Positions 9,603 through 19,196 of a DNA stretch of 64,000 nucleotides are shown here, piece by piece (position 1 is the first letter of the stretch; each line of letters opens with the position of its first letter). Below the pieces are notes generated by a model. That model was not told the DNA's origin. It saw only the letters and a program-made list of their open reading frames with translations, and ran no database searches. Source of the stretch: an uncultured Pelagibacteraceae bacterium (GTDB lineage Bacteria > Pseudomonadota > Alphaproteobacteria > Pelagibacterales > Pelagibacteraceae); NCBI GenBank assembly GCA_902624315.1, contig CACNXC010000002.1, forward strand, positions 62,001 to 126,000, read 5' to 3'. A program made the position numbers and the translations under genes.

Positions 9603-12599
9603 ATGTCACAAAATTTTAGACTAAATACTGGTGGCTTAATCAATAGAGATAAACCTATTGAATTTAAATTTAATGGAAAAAAATATATTGGGTATGAGGG
9701 TGATACGCTGGCTTCAGCACTTCTTGCCAATGGCATACATTTAATCGGAAGAAGTTTTAAATATCATCGTCCAAGAGGGTTTTTTGGTGCAGGAGTTGAT
9801 GAACCAAATGCAAAAATGCAAGTCGAGATTAATGGTTGTTCAGAACCAAATATTAACGCAACTGAAATAGAACTAGTAAATGGTTTATCAGCATCTAGTC
9901 AAAATTGTTGGCCATCAGTAAATTTTGATATTGGTGCAATAAATAATTTCTTAAATCGTTTTTTTCCAGCTGGTTTTTATTACAAAACTTTCATGTGGCC
10001 TAAAAGTTTTTGGTATAGAGTTTATGAGCCTTTTATACGAAAAGCAGCTGGATTAGGAATTGCTTCTCTCGAAAAAGATAAAGAGAGATATGAGCATAAA
10101 TATGAATATTGTGATTTATTAGTTACTGGCTCTGGACCCGCTGGCTTAGCAAGTGCTTATGCAGCTGCCAAAAACGGAGCAAAAGTAATATTAGCAGAGG
10201 ATAAACCCAGATATGGAGGGACGCTTTTAACAGATGACGTTACGATAGATAATTTATCTGGAAAAGATTGGTCAGAAAAAATTATATCTGAATTAAAAGA
10301 GATGCCTAATGTTATTGTTAAAAATAGATCTCAAGTTTTCGGATACTATGATCATAATATGATGGTAATGTTTGAAAGAACAGGAGATCATTTAGAAAAA
10401 AAACCTAAGTACACACCAAGACAAAGACTTTGGTATATAAGAGCAAAAGAAGTATTGCTATCAACAGGATCTATTGAAAGACCAATTGTTTTTGGAAATA
10501 ATGATACACCGGGAGTTTTTCTCTCGGCTGCTGCAAAAGAATATATGAAAGTTTATGGTGTTCTAATTGGTAAAAAACCAATTATTTTCACTAACAACGA
10601 TAGCGGCTATGAAACAGCTATTGAGTTTAAAAAGAATGGTGTTAATCCAATAGTTTTAGATACTAGAGAGAGTCAAAACTCTGAGTTAATTAATGAAGCT
10701 AAAGATTTAGATATAAAGATAAAGTTTTCTTATGCAGTGATAGTTGCTCATGGATATAAAAAAGTAAAATCAGCAACAATTGGGAAATTAAATAAAGAGA
10801 AGATAGATTTTGAAAATACAGAACAAATAGATTGTGACTCTATTTGTGTATCTGGATTTTGGACACCAACTGTTCATTTAGCATCTCAATCAGGTAATAA
10901 ACTGAAATTTAACGACTCGATAGATGCTTTTGTGCCTGACAAATCAAAACAAAATGAACATTCTTTAGGTGCTGCTAATGGAACATTTACATTACAAGAT
11001 ACCTTAAAAAACAGTTTTAATACTGGGTCAGAAGTTTCTAAAAGCATAACTAAAAAAGATGAAAAAATACAAATTCCTAATACTAATGAACGAAAATATA
11101 GTGCTCATGATAAATTTTGGTGTTCTCCACTTCCTAAAGGTAAAAATTATAAACGATTTGTAGATTTCCAAAATGACGTAGCAGTTTCTGATATAGAGGT
11201 TGCTTTAAGAGAAGGCTATAGATCAATTGAACATGTTAAGAGATATACAACATTGGGAATGGCAACAGACCAAGGAAGGACAAGTAATTTAAACGGATTA
11301 CAATTAGTTGCAAATGTTGAAAAAAAAATTGTTCCTCAAGTAGGTCACACTACCTTTAGACCCCCCTTTACACCAGTTACCATCGGTACAATAGTTGGAA
11401 GGGAGATAGGTAAAGAATATATGCCTACAAGAAAAACACCAATGCATCATTGGCATGAAAAAAATAATGCAGTCTGGGTAGATGCTGGTGCTTGGAAAAG
11501 ACCAAGGTACTACAAAAGAGGAAATGAAAATTTATTTGAGGCATCAAAAAGAGAAGCAAAAAATGTTAGAGATCACGTGGGTGTTTGTGATGTAACAACT
11601 TTAGGGAAAATTGATATTAAAGGTCCAGACGCTGCAGAGTTTTTGAATAGAGTTTACACTAATGCTTGGTTAAAACTTCCAGTAGGAAAAGCTCGATACG
11701 GAGTTATGCTTAGGGAAGATGGAATCGTGATGGATGATGGGACAACAACCAGAATTTCAGAAAATCATTATCATATGACAACCACTACTGCACAGGCCGC
11801 AAACGTATTATCACATTTGGAATATTACCTGCAAATTGTTTGGCCAGAATTAAATGTTAATGTTGTTTCAACAACCGAACAATGGGCTGGCGCGGCGATT
11901 GCAGGACCTAAATCAAGAGATTTGTTAGCAAAGCTTTTTCCTAAAATAGATGTTAGCAATGAGGCACTTCCTTTTATGGGATATGTAGAGGGAGATTTAT
12001 TTGGCGTTAAAGCAAGAATTTTTAGAATTTCCTTTTCAGGTGAACTTGCTTACGAAATAAATGTTGAATCTGATTTTGGATTATTTATGTGGGAAAAAAT
12101 AATTGAAATTGGTAAAGAATTTAATGTTCAACCCTATGGTACAGAAGCATTATCGACACTAAGAATAGAAATGGGCCATGTAGCTGGACCAGAACTTGAT
12201 GGAAGAACCATTCCTTACGATGTTTCGTTAGAAGGTTTAGTATCAAAGAAAAAAGATTTTATTGGAAAGAGATCTTTAGCTAAAGAAGCATTTAATAAAG
12301 CAGATAGACAAAAAATTGTTGGCTTAGTCCCATTGGATAGGAAATCGAGTATTCCAGAGGGATCTCATTTAGTAGAAAATAAAAATGCAAAACTTCCGAA
12401 TCCTAAACTTGGTCACGTTTCTTCATCTTGTTGGAGTGTTGAGAACAATAATCCTTTTTCTCTTGCAATATTAAAAGATGGAAAAAATATGATAGGAAAA
12501 AAGCTTTTCGCGGTATCTCCACTTAAAAACACTTCTATTGAAGTTGAAGTTATGTCCTCACATTATGTAGACCATGAAGGAAAGAGAGTAAGATCGTGA
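9603..12599 (+). CDS. soxA: Sarcosine oxidase alpha subunit
   Basis: A subunit of about 998 residues. The N-terminal region (about 15-100) is the ferredoxin-like domain that contributes to pyrimidine/FMN binding. It is followed by an NAD-binding flavoprotein domain (TGSGPAGLASAYAAAKNGA near residue 177) and, from about residue 600, a folate-binding GcvT domain (VGVCDVTTLGKIDIKGPDAAEFLNRVY pattern, here spaced as in other SoxA). The GcvT part carries the oxidised methyl to methylene-THF. An upstream in-frame TTG at 9600 precedes the ATG chosen here. The soxG start codon GTG overlaps the stop (GTGA). Confidence 0.93.
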   Translation: MSQNFRLNTGGLINRDKPIEFKFNGKKYIGYEGDTLASALLANGIHLIGRSFKYHRPRGFFGAGVDEPNAKMQVEINGCSEPNINATEIELVNGLSASSQNCWPSVNFDIGAINNFLNRFFPAGFYYKTFMWPKSFWYRVYEPFIRKAAGLGIASLEKDKERYEHKYEYCDLLVTGSGPAGLASAYAAAKNGAKVILAEDKPRYGGTLLTDDVTIDNLSGKDWSEKIISELKEMPNVIVKNRSQVFGYYDHNMMVMFERTGDHLEKKPKYTPRQRLWYIRAKEVLLSTGSIERPIVFGNNDTPGVFLSAAAKEYMKVYGVLIGKKPIIFTNNDSGYETAIEFKKNGVNPIVLDTRESQNSELINEAKDLDIKIKFSYAVIVAHGYKKVKSATIGKLNKEKIDFENTEQIDCDSICVSGFWTPTVHLASQSGNKLKFNDSIDAFVPDKSKQNEHSLGAANGTFTLQDTLKNSFNTGSEVSKSITKKDEKIQIPNTNERKYSAHDKFWCSPLPKGKNYKRFVDFQNDVAVSDIEVALREGYRSIEHVKRYTTLGMATDQGRTSNLNGLQLVANVEKKIVPQVGHTTFRPPFTPVTIGTIVGREIGKEYMPTRKTPMHHWHEKNNAVWVDAGAWKRPRYYKRGNENLFEASKREAKNVRDHVGVCDVTTLGKIDIKGPDAAEFLNRVYTNAWLKLPVGKARYGVMLREDGIVMDDGTTTRISENHYHMTTTTAQAANVLSHLEYYLQIVWPELNVNVVSTTEQWAGAAIAGPKSRDLLAKLFPKIDVSNEALPFMGYVEGDLFGVKARIFRISFSGELAYEINVESDFGLFMWEKIIEIGKEFNVQPYGTEALSTLRIEMGHVAGPELDGRTIPYDVSLEGLVSKKKDFIGKRSLAKEAFNKADRQKIVGLVPLDRKSSIPEGSHLVENKNAKLPNPKLGHVSSSCWSVENNNPFSLAILKDGKNMIGKKLFAVSPLKNTSIEVEVMSSHYVDHEGKRVRS

Positions 12600-13180
12600 A
12601 GCAAATTTCTTCTTTAAATAATGTGCATCAAAATGGAAAATTTGGTGATTTTGAAAATAAAAATGAGAAGGACTTATTAAAGATTTCAGAATTAAAGAAT
12701 GTTTTAATATTCCAAATAGTTCAATATAAAAATTCAAGTTCAGATATCTCAAATATAAAAATTGATAACCTAGAATTACCTTCTACTTTAAAATCCTCTT
12801 CAAATTCAGATACTAGAATTTTATGGATGGGACCAAAGAATTGGATAGTTATATCTTCTAAAACAGATTTACTTTTAAAAAATGTAAAACAATTTGATGA
12901 AGTTAATTTTGCAATTACAGATTTATCACATTCAAGAACAATAATTGAAATTCAAGGTGATCTTGTAAATGAAGTTTTAAAAAAGGGATGCCCTATAAAT
13001 ATTGATAAATTTAATGAGGGTGATTGTACTAATTCGATTTATAACGGAATATCAATTACGATTGATTTTATTTCTAACAATCCAAAAAAAGTAAGAATTT
13101 TTGGATTAAGAAGCTTTGGAGAGTCTTTGCATCATTCAATAACAGATAGCTCATTAGAATTTGGTTATCAAAGTAATTAG
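12596..13180 (+). CDS. soxG: Sarcosine oxidase gamma subunit
   Basis: A 194-residue GcvT-like subunit closing the soxBDAG operon. It starts with GTG inside the soxA stop (GTGA). The segment LWMGPKNWIVIS and the later ITDLSHSRTIIEIQGD match the gamma-subunit pattern (DxSHxRxxxxxxG). It has no catalytic centre of its own and completes the folate cavity. It is more diverged than the other subunits, as is usual for SoxG. It converges on a minus-strand transporter gene with a 3-bp gap. Confidence 0.85.
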   Translation: MKQISSLNNVHQNGKFGDFENKNEKDLLKISELKNVLIFQIVQYKNSSSDISNIKIDNLELPSTLKSSSNSDTRILWMGPKNWIVISSKTDLLLKNVKQFDEVNFAITDLSHSRTIIEIQGDLVNEVLKKGCPINIDKFNEGDCTNSIYNGISITIDFISNNPKKVRIFGLRSFGESLHHSITDSSLEFGYQSN

Positions 13181-13183
13181 TTA

Positions 13184-14032
13184 TTAATTTCTTGTTGCAA
13201 TATAAACACCCACCGACGCTATTAAAAAGCCAACAACATCTATATTTGTTAAAGTTTCATTTAAAAAAAGCCAAGCCATAATTGCAGAGGTTGCTGGTAT
13301 TAGAAAAAAAACAGAAACTGTTTTGCTAGCTGAATTTTTTTTTATTAAAAACATCAGTATTGTAAATGCACCAAAGGAAACAAGAAAAATTTGATGACTC
13401 ATCGCTATAATAAATGTTTTTGTAAAATAGATGTAGGGCTCTATAAAAAAAATAATTATTAACACATGAAATAAACAACCACCTAATGCTTGATAAAAAT
13501 TACTAACAGATAATGGTAAGTTATTACTCAATTTTTTCTGCCAAATAGTAGAAAACGTTATAGATAATAGTGCAATTAAAGTTGCAATCAAACCTATTAT
13601 AGGAATACCCGAACCAACATCTATTCCTAGTACCAAAGAAGCGCCAATAAAACCTAATAAAACACCTACCCATTGTTGCAATGTAACTTTTTCATTTAAA
13701 AGTGGCCCACTCAAAATATTTGTTAAAATTGGTTGAAGTGTCACAATTAGAGCAGCTAAACTGGTTGGCATTCCAATTGAAATTGAATAAAAAACCCCTC
13801 CTAAATATAAGCCATGGAAAAGAACACCACTTAGAATTGATTCAATTAAGTTTTTTCTTTTAATTATAATTGAATAATTAGAATAAATTGAGAATAATAA
13901 AAACCCAATTGCTACAAAAAAAAATCTAAAAGCTAAGGCAGCAAATGGATCACTATTATCAATGATTGGTTTAGTAGTAATAAAAGCAGATGACCAAAGA
14001 ATGATAAAAATAAAAGGAAAAATTTTAATCAT
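13184..14032 (-). CDS. EamA/DMT family transporter
   Basis: A 282-residue inner-membrane protein with about ten hydrophobic helices arranged as two EamA repeats. The N-terminus has the family pattern ILWSSAFITTKP, and the first repeat ends with LQPILTNILSGPLLNEKVTLQQWVG. Members export or import small metabolites or amino acids; the substrate cannot be told from sequence. Monocistronic. Confidence 0.85.
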   Translation of the reverse strand: MIKIFPFIFIILWSSAFITTKPIIDNSDPFAALAFRFFFVAIGFLLFSIYSNYSIIIKRKNLIESILSGVLFHGLYLGGVFYSISIGMPTSLAALIVTLQPILTNILSGPLLNEKVTLQQWVGVLLGFIGASLVLGIDVGSGIPIIGLIATLIALLSITFSTIWQKKLSNNLPLSVSNFYQALGGCLFHVLIIIFFIEPYIYFTKTFIIAMSHQIFLVSFGAFTILMFLIKKNSASKTVSVFFLIPATSAIMAWLFLNETLTNIDVVGFLIASVGVYIATRN

Positions 14033-14145
14033 TTTAAAAAATGCAGTAAAATGTAATGAATTACCACAATATTCGAAAAAAAATAAAACTTATTTTGGAC
14101 AATTTATTAATTGTAGCTCCTAGCCTAATCAAATAACTTAATTAG

Positions 14146-14535
14146 GTGATTTTAAAATTTTTTAAAATTTGTTTATACCTAACGTCATTTTTATTTTTGA
14201 CAGGCTTTGTTCAATTACCTGCTGTAATGGGTCCTGCAATTACAATAGCTACATCAGGAAATTTGGCTAAAGCCACAGCTCAATTGGTGTTTGACTATGA
14301 ATTTAAAAAAAAAACAGGCAAAAGCTCCCTTAAATATATTTCAGAGGAGGTATCAAATAATAATAAAGAAAATCTAATTAATGAAGATTTTAAAAATTTA
14401 ATTGAAAAAAGAATAAAAATAACTCATCAAAAATTAAAAGATCAAAATAAAATTGATAAAGAATTTAAACTTTTAGTTGAAAAAAGAGTTAAATTAACTC
14501 ATAAGAAGCTAGTTCAGCAAAAAATTAGTCAGTAA
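14146..14535 (+). CDS. Hypothetical exported protein with a twofold C-terminal repeat
   Basis: A 129-residue protein starting with GTG. Residues 1-20 or so form a hydrophobic signal peptide or anchor, followed by VMGPAITIATSGN. The C-terminal half is charged and helical and holds two related units, LIEKRIKITHQKLKDQ and LVEKRVKLTHKKLVQQ, about 22 residues apart. I do not recognise a family. It is flanked by unrelated genes, and its end overlaps the convergent gene at 14525 by 11 bp. Coding status rests on signal peptide plus internal repeat. Confidence 0.6.
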   Translation: MILKFFKICLYLTSFLFLTGFVQLPAVMGPAITIATSGNLAKATAQLVFDYEFKKKTGKSSLKYISEEVSNNNKENLINEDFKNLIEKRIKITHQKLKDQNKIDKEFKLLVEKRVKLTHKKLVQQKISQ

Positions 14536-14935
14536 GATTTAAAACAATTAATTTTTTCTGGTTAGTTTCTTTACACCACAATTCGTAACTTTCACACATT
14601 CTCCATAAATGATCGAATGCTCGTTGGGATAATTCCAATGGATAATGGCTCTTTGCATAATATAATTCAGGATATTGAATTAGCTGCTTAACTGACAAAT
14701 CTTTTTGAATATGAAGTAATCTTAAAGTTTCTTCAGGCACCTTCTTTTTTGATACCTTTTCAATTAGTTCATCATGGAATTTTCCACTACTTATATCATT
14801 ATAGGTTGTTGTTCCAATAAAGTTTTCGATTGCATTGATTGTTGTCAGCTCAGGATTTTTTTTCTTAATCTCACAAACTTTTGAGTAAATTGCTTCTGCA
14901 ACGAGTAACACATAAGGCTTTTGTTTAGATGGCAT
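14525..14935 (-). CDS. Hypothetical protein
   Basis: A 136-residue soluble protein, no membrane segment, not recognised. It starts with ATG sharing one base with the stop of the racemase gene (TAATG), so it is co-transcribed and probably coupled with it. The C-terminal half is aromatic-rich (SQRAFDHLWRMCESYELW). Function unknown; the coupling suggests a link to the racemase or simply operon packing. Confidence 0.65.
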   Translation of the reverse strand: MPSKQKPYVLLVAEAIYSKVCEIKKKNPELTTINAIENFIGTTTYNDISSGKFHDELIEKVSKKKVPEETLRLLHIQKDLSVKQLIQYPELYYAKSHYPLELSQRAFDHLWRMCESYELWCKETNQKKLIVLNLTD

Positions 14936-15684
14936 TATCTATTTTGGTATTTCCTCATAGCAGCGTTAGCTAAAATCAAATTTGGGTCTAAAAATATTTT
15001 TGATGATTTAATTGTCTTAAATGGTTTATAGGCAAAAATAGCGATAGGGAGCTCTGTACAACCAAGAATAATTTTTTTACATTTCTTTTTGATTAAATGA
15101 TTTATTGCTGGTTTAATAGCTTTACTCGCTAATTTCACTTTTCCCATTTTTACAAGCCTGATAGCTTTATTTACTGATTTACTTTGAATAGAATTTTTTG
15201 GAAATACTAGATTATAATCTTTATCAAAAAACTTGTTATAAACACCTGTTTTTAAAGTTCCTTCTGTGGCAAGCAAACCAATGGAGGAATTTTTTCTACA
15301 TTTTTTTTTTGCATGCAAAAAAACTTCCTTAGGCATATTTACTATCGGTAAGTTAATTCGTTTTTTTAAGTCATCATACCAATAATGAGCTGTGTTACAG
15401 GGTATGACTATAAATTTACAATTACTTTTTTTTAAAAGATTACAACCATAAATTAAACTTTTTAAAACAGATAAGTATTTTTTTTTAGTTTTTTTATTAC
15501 TTATTTTATTTGATAGTTTACCGGTATGGATACCAATCGACTCAGGTCTACCAGGAATATTCGATTTGTTATAAAGCATAAACAAAGGGTAATCTTGATC
15601 GATCTTACCTCTATATAAAATTGCCAGCTTATTACAAAAATCCAAACCTGCCTGGGTACCCATTCCACCTAATATGCCAATCAT
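14935..15684 (-). CDS. Aspartate/glutamate racemase family protein
   Basis: PLP-independent racemase fold, 249 residues. The N-terminus GILGGMGTQAGLDF is the family signature. The two catalytic cysteines are Cys96 (IPCNTAH) and Cys209 (GCTELPI). It would interconvert L- and D-aspartate or glutamate, or a related amino acid, in the cytoplasm. Length and motifs fit aspartate racemase (YgeA/RacD type) better than MurI. Confidence 0.85.
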   Translation of the reverse strand: MIGILGGMGTQAGLDFCNKLAILYRGKIDQDYPLFMLYNKSNIPGRPESIGIHTGKLSNKISNKKTKKKYLSVLKSLIYGCNLLKKSNCKFIVIPCNTAHYWYDDLKKRINLPIVNMPKEVFLHAKKKCRKNSSIGLLATEGTLKTGVYNKFFDKDYNLVFPKNSIQSKSVNKAIRLVKMGKVKLASKAIKPAINHLIKKKCKKIILGCTELPIAIFAYKPFKTIKSSKIFLDPNLILANAAMRKYQNR

Positions 15685-15719
15685 AAATTATTTTCTAAAT
15701 TTTGTTTGTAGAATAGTTC

Positions 15720-15776
15720 ATTGGCTATAAAAATAAATTAATTCTTAATTAAAAATTAATTAAATTTATAGCCAAT
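15720..15776 (-). terminator. Long AT-rich hairpin between cspA and the racemase gene
   Basis: Perfect 12-bp arms ATTGGCTATAAA (15720-15731) and TTTATAGCCAAT (15765-15776) enclose an AT-rich loop that can itself pair further (AAATTAATT / AATTAATTT). It lies 15 bp past the cspA stop on the minus strand. No clean U-tract follows, so it may be a 3' stabilising hairpin as much as a terminator. Confidence 0.55.
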
Positions 15777-15791
15777 TAATTTATGTGAAAA

Positions 15792-15998
15792 TTATGCAGT
15801 TTTTAAGTTAACTGCTGAAGGACCTTTAGGACCATCTTCAACATCGAAAGTCAAAGCTTGACCCTCATCTAAACCGTTCATACCAGCATCTCTTACAGCT
15901 GAAACATGTACAAACACATCTTTTTCTTTATCATCACGTTCAATAAAACCAAAACCTTTAGTTGGATTGAACCATTTTACTTTTCCTTGTAGACTCAT
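15792..15998 (-). CDS. cspA: Cold-shock protein
   Basis: A 68-residue single OB-fold cold-shock domain that binds single-stranded RNA and DNA and melts mRNA structure. RNP1 is [15 protein letters not shown] (residues 5-19) and RNP2 is DVFVHVSAV. The gene stands alone with about 120 bp of AT-rich leader upstream and a strong hairpin downstream, as expected for a highly expressed monocistronic gene. Confidence 0.93.
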   Translation of the reverse strand: MSLQGKVKWFNPTKGFGFIERDDKEKDVFVHVSAVRDAGMNGLDEGQALTFDVEDGPKGPSAVNLKTA

Positions 15999-16117
15999 AT
16001 TTTTTCTTCTTACTTTTTGTTATATTAATTTATTACTTATAATTAAGTAATGATGGCTTTGTTTATAAATTAAAGGGTTTTGTCAACAAATTTAGTGCAC
16101 AATTAGACTTTTTTTTA

Positions 16118-16585
16118 TCATTCGTGGTCAATTAGCTTAGTTAAATAGATAGAATTAACATCTTCTTTATAATGGGCAAAGGGTTTGCAAGGTGTAAAAT
16201 CACATTTTTTAAATAATTTTCTCGCTGGATCAAAAAACTTTCCAGCACCAGTCTCTAAACTAATTCTTTTAATTTTTAATTTCTTAGCTTCATCAATCAG
16301 ATGTTTGATGACTTTGATACCATTGCCTTGGTTTCTAAAATCATCGTGTATTCTAATTGATTTAAATTCACCGTGATCTTTGTCTAAGAACTTTAATGCT
16401 CCACAACCAAATATTTTATTATTTTCCCAAAGGCTCCAGAACTTAATTGATGAAACTTTTAACCCCGGAATATCTAGAACATGAGCACTACCCTCGGGTG
16501 ATGCTGCTCTAAGTTCAATAAAATGTTTTGTCAGAAGTTTATTAACCTCTGGGTTATCAAAATTTCCCTCAATAGATTTAAGCAT
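16118..16585 (-). CDS. GNAT family N-acetyltransferase
   Basis: A 155-residue acetyl-CoA-dependent transferase. The acetyl-CoA loop is RIHDDFRNQGNGIKVIKHLI (the R-x2-x-G-x-G/A region), and the C-terminal strand ISLETGAGKFFDPARKLFKKCDF is typical. Resembles YjaB/ElaA-type small acetyltransferases. Substrate unknown. It directly follows purK with no gap, so it may be co-transcribed with purEK. Confidence 0.8.
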   Translation of the reverse strand: MLKSIEGNFDNPEVNKLLTKHFIELRAASPEGSAHVLDIPGLKVSSIKFWSLWENNKIFGCGALKFLDKDHGEFKSIRIHDDFRNQGNGIKVIKHLIDEAKKLKIKRISLETGAGKFFDPARKLFKKCDFTPCKPFAHYKEDVNSIYLTKLIDHE

Positions 16586-17632
16586 TTATATTAAAGTTGT
16601 TATGTGGCCCATTTTTCTTTTATCTTTTATATCTTTTTTTTGGTAATCAAAGAAAAATTCATTTTCATTTAATTTAAAGTTTTCTCTATATGGTATGATT
16701 TGATTTCCTATTAGGTTCACCATTTTTGCATTAGATATTTTTTTGAGTGGAATTTTTTCTAGCGAACAGACTGCTCTCACATGATTTTCAAATTGACTAA
16801 TATTAAAAGCATTTATTGTTAGATGGCCAGAATTGTGAACTCGAGGAGCTATTTCATTAACATAAAGATTTTCATTTCTATCAATAAAAAATTCAACACA
16901 AAGCGTTCCTATATATTTTAATTCTTCTGCGATCCGGATTGACCAATCTTTAGATTCATCAAATATTTTTTTATTGATTTGAGCTGGTATAATTGAATGT
17001 TTTAATATCTGATCTTCATGAGTATTTTCTATCGGCTCATATATTTCATAACTATTGTTCCCAAATCTGGTAATAATGACTGATATCTCTTTTTTAAGTT
17101 TTACTAATTTTTCCAGTATATATCCTTTTGAAAAATCAATATTCAGGTTATTGATGTCTTCAATTTTTTTAATAGGGTATTGGCCTTTACCATCATAACC
17201 CATTGTAGTTGTTTTTAAAATCCCAGGTAAGAAATCTCCCAATGGCTCCATATCGGATTTACTTTCTATCGATGCGTATCTAGTAGTTCTAATATTGAGT
17301 TTATTAACAAAATCTTTCTCTGCAATTCGATGTTGAATTAATCTATTTACCGATGGTTTTGGTAAAACTGGTTTTACCTTGTTCAATTCATTTAAAGTTT
17401 CATAAGGTATATTTTCGAATTCATAGGTAATTACATCAATTTCATTAATGAACTCTTGCATTTTGATTTTGTCATCGTATTTGCCATGAATAAATTTGTT
17501 ACAAAAATTTTGTGCTGGAGCATCCACATCATCGCAGTAGATTATTGTATTGATATTCAACTTCTTAGCCGCGACAGCTAGTAAGCTTCCTAATTGACCA
17601 CCACCAATAATACCCAAATTTTTTATTGACAT
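16586..17632 (-). CDS. purK: N5-carboxyaminoimidazole ribonucleotide synthase
   Basis: ATP-grasp enzyme of 348 residues that carboxylates AIR with bicarbonate and ATP to N5-CAIR in purine synthesis. The N-terminus IGGGQLGSLLAVAAKKL is the PurK signature. TTTMGYDGKGQ and the C-terminal EIAPRVHNSGHLT (metal and substrate binding) are present. It sits 3 bp downstream of purE in the usual purE-purK order. Confidence 0.95.
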   Translation of the reverse strand: MSIKNLGIIGGGQLGSLLAVAAKKLNINTIIYCDDVDAPAQNFCNKFIHGKYDDKIKMQEFINEIDVITYEFENIPYETLNELNKVKPVLPKPSVNRLIQHRIAEKDFVNKLNIRTTRYASIESKSDMEPLGDFLPGILKTTTMGYDGKGQYPIKKIEDINNLNIDFSKGYILEKLVKLKKEISVIITRFGNNSYEIYEPIENTHEDQILKHSIIPAQINKKIFDESKDWSIRIAEELKYIGTLCVEFFIDRNENLYVNEIAPRVHNSGHLTINAFNISQFENHVRAVCSLEKIPLKKISNAKMVNLIGNQIIPYRENFKLNENEFFFDYQKKDIKDKRKMGHITTLI

Positions 17633-17635
17633 TTT

Positions 17636-18127
17636 TTATTTTGGATTTTTTTTAACTGATCTTGTTTGTGATGACCGCCAATTATTTAATTTCTTTTTTA
17701 CAGCAGGATTGCTGTTTGCAATTATAGCTGTAGCTAATAAAGCAGCATTTATGGCACCATCCTCTCCGATTGCAAGAGTTCCAACGGGTATCCCTTTTGG
17801 CATTTGTGCAATTGATAATAAACTATCAAGTCCTTTAAGCTTTTTACTTTCAACGGGAACCCCTAAAACTGGAATTGAGGTTATAGCTGAAATCATACCA
17901 GGTAAATGTGCTGATCCACCAGCACCAGCAATGATTACTCCAATATTATTTTTTGATGCTCTCTCTGCAAATTCATACATTCTTTTTGGAGTACGATGGG
18001 CAGATATAATTTTAGTTTCAAATCGAACCCCCATTTTCTTTAGTATATTTGCGGATAATTTCATAGTTTTGAAGTCTGATTGGCTTCCCATAACAATTGC
18101 AACTTTGAGATTTTTATTCTTTTTCAT
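17636..18127 (-). CDS. purE: N5-carboxyaminoimidazole ribonucleotide mutase
   Basis: Class I PurE, 163 residues, converting N5-CAIR to CAIR. The motifs GSQSDFKTM, SAHRTPKRM (with the catalytic histidine) and GAGGSAHLPGM are all present. First gene of purEK, reading away from the dipeptidase-like operon with about 100 bp in between for divergent promoters. Confidence 0.95.
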   Translation of the reverse strand: MKKNKNLKVAIVMGSQSDFKTMKLSANILKKMGVRFETKIISAHRTPKRMYEFAERASKNNIGVIIAGAGGSAHLPGMISAITSIPVLGVPVESKKLKGLDSLLSIAQMPKGIPVGTLAIGEDGAINAALLATAIIANSNPAVKKKLNNWRSSQTRSVKKNPK

Positions 18128-18228
18128 GATTTATTCGCAGAATATTTATTTCAAAATTAGATTAAAATTTCAATAAAATAAATAGTATTTAAAAACCAAC
18201 TTGATATGGTTATTCAAAATTAACCAAA

Positions 18229-19194
18229 ATGAAATTTAAAATCGACAACCTCCAATACTGTAAATGGTCAAGAAAAGTTTTTGAAATTAATCGTGAGGCT
18301 GGTCTAGATGCAGTTCATGTTACAATAGTCTATCATGAAGATTTTGATGAACTTCAAAACGAAATAAGAAAGTGGCAAACTTTATTAAAAGAAAATTCAG
18401 ATTTAATTTTTTTAGGCCAAAGTTTCAAGGATATTGAAAAAGCAAATAAAGAGAATAAAACTGCAATTTTTTTTGGTTTTCAAAATTGTTCTCCAATAGA
18501 AGATGATATCAATTTAGTTGAAAAAGTTCATAGTCTTGGATGTAGATTTATGCAACTCACTTACAACAATCAATCATTGTTAGCGACAGGTTGTTATGAG
18601 AAAAACGATAGTGGAGTAACTAATTTTGGACGGGAAGTTATCCGAGAAATGAATAGAGTGGGTATTGTAGTAGATATGTCCCATTCAGCGGAAAAAAGTA
18701 CTTTTGATGCAATTGAGTTTAGTGAAAAACCAATAGCAATCACTCATGCAAACCCATCCTTTTGGCACGCAGCAAAAAGAAATAAGTCCTCTGAGTTGCT
18801 AAAAACTTTAAGTGAAAGTGGAGGAATATTGGGTTTATCTTTATACCCACATCATCTTAAGGATAATACAAATTGTTCCCTAGAAAGCTTTTGTGAAATG
18901 GTGGCGAAAACAGCAGAAATAATGGATATTAATAATATTGGTATAGGATCAGATCTTTGTTTAAATCAACCAGATGAAGTTGTTGAATGGATGAGAAATG
19001 GAACCTGGTCTAAAAATAGAAATTATGGAGAAGGCTCTAAAAATAAACCAGGCTTTCCTAAACAGCCTAAATGGTTTGAGGATGCAAGAGGTTTTAAAAA
19101 CTTAGAAGCAGGTTTAAAAAAGGTTGGTTTTTCAGAGACAGAGACTAATGGAATACTAGGTAACAATTGGTATAACTTTTATAAAACTATCTAA
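18229..19194 (+). CDS. M19 dipeptidase-like protein with altered metal site
   Basis: A 321-residue TIM-barrel of the renal (membrane) dipeptidase family but without a signal peptide. The barrel core is recognisable: MQLTYNNQSLLATG, VVDMSHSAEKST (His152), IAITHANPSFW (His173) and GIGSDLCLN (Asp242). The N-terminal DGHxD pair of metal ligands is replaced by IDNLQYC (residues 5-11), and the bridging glutamate (EGG in the family) by Gln85 (GFQNC). Two or three of the five zinc ligands therefore appear missing. First gene of an operon with two large unknowns and a small cysteine protein. Either a different chemistry or a non-peptidase role is likely. Confidence 0.8.
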   Translation: MKFKIDNLQYCKWSRKVFEINREAGLDAVHVTIVYHEDFDELQNEIRKWQTLLKENSDLIFLGQSFKDIEKANKENKTAIFFGFQNCSPIEDDINLVEKVHSLGCRFMQLTYNNQSLLATGCYEKNDSGVTNFGREVIREMNRVGIVVDMSHSAEKSTFDAIEFSEKPIAITHANPSFWHAAKRNKSSELLKTLSESGGILGLSLYPHHLKDNTNCSLESFCEMVAKTAEIMDINNIGIGSDLCLNQPDEVVEWMRNGTWSKNRNYGEGSKNKPGFPKQPKWFEDARGFKNLEAGLKKVGFSETETNGILGNNWYNFYKTI

Positions 19195-19196
19195 AT

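Noticed and set aside
17709-18176. Plus-strand frame of 155 codons opposite purE
   Set aside because: Mirror frame of a conserved purE; no family features.
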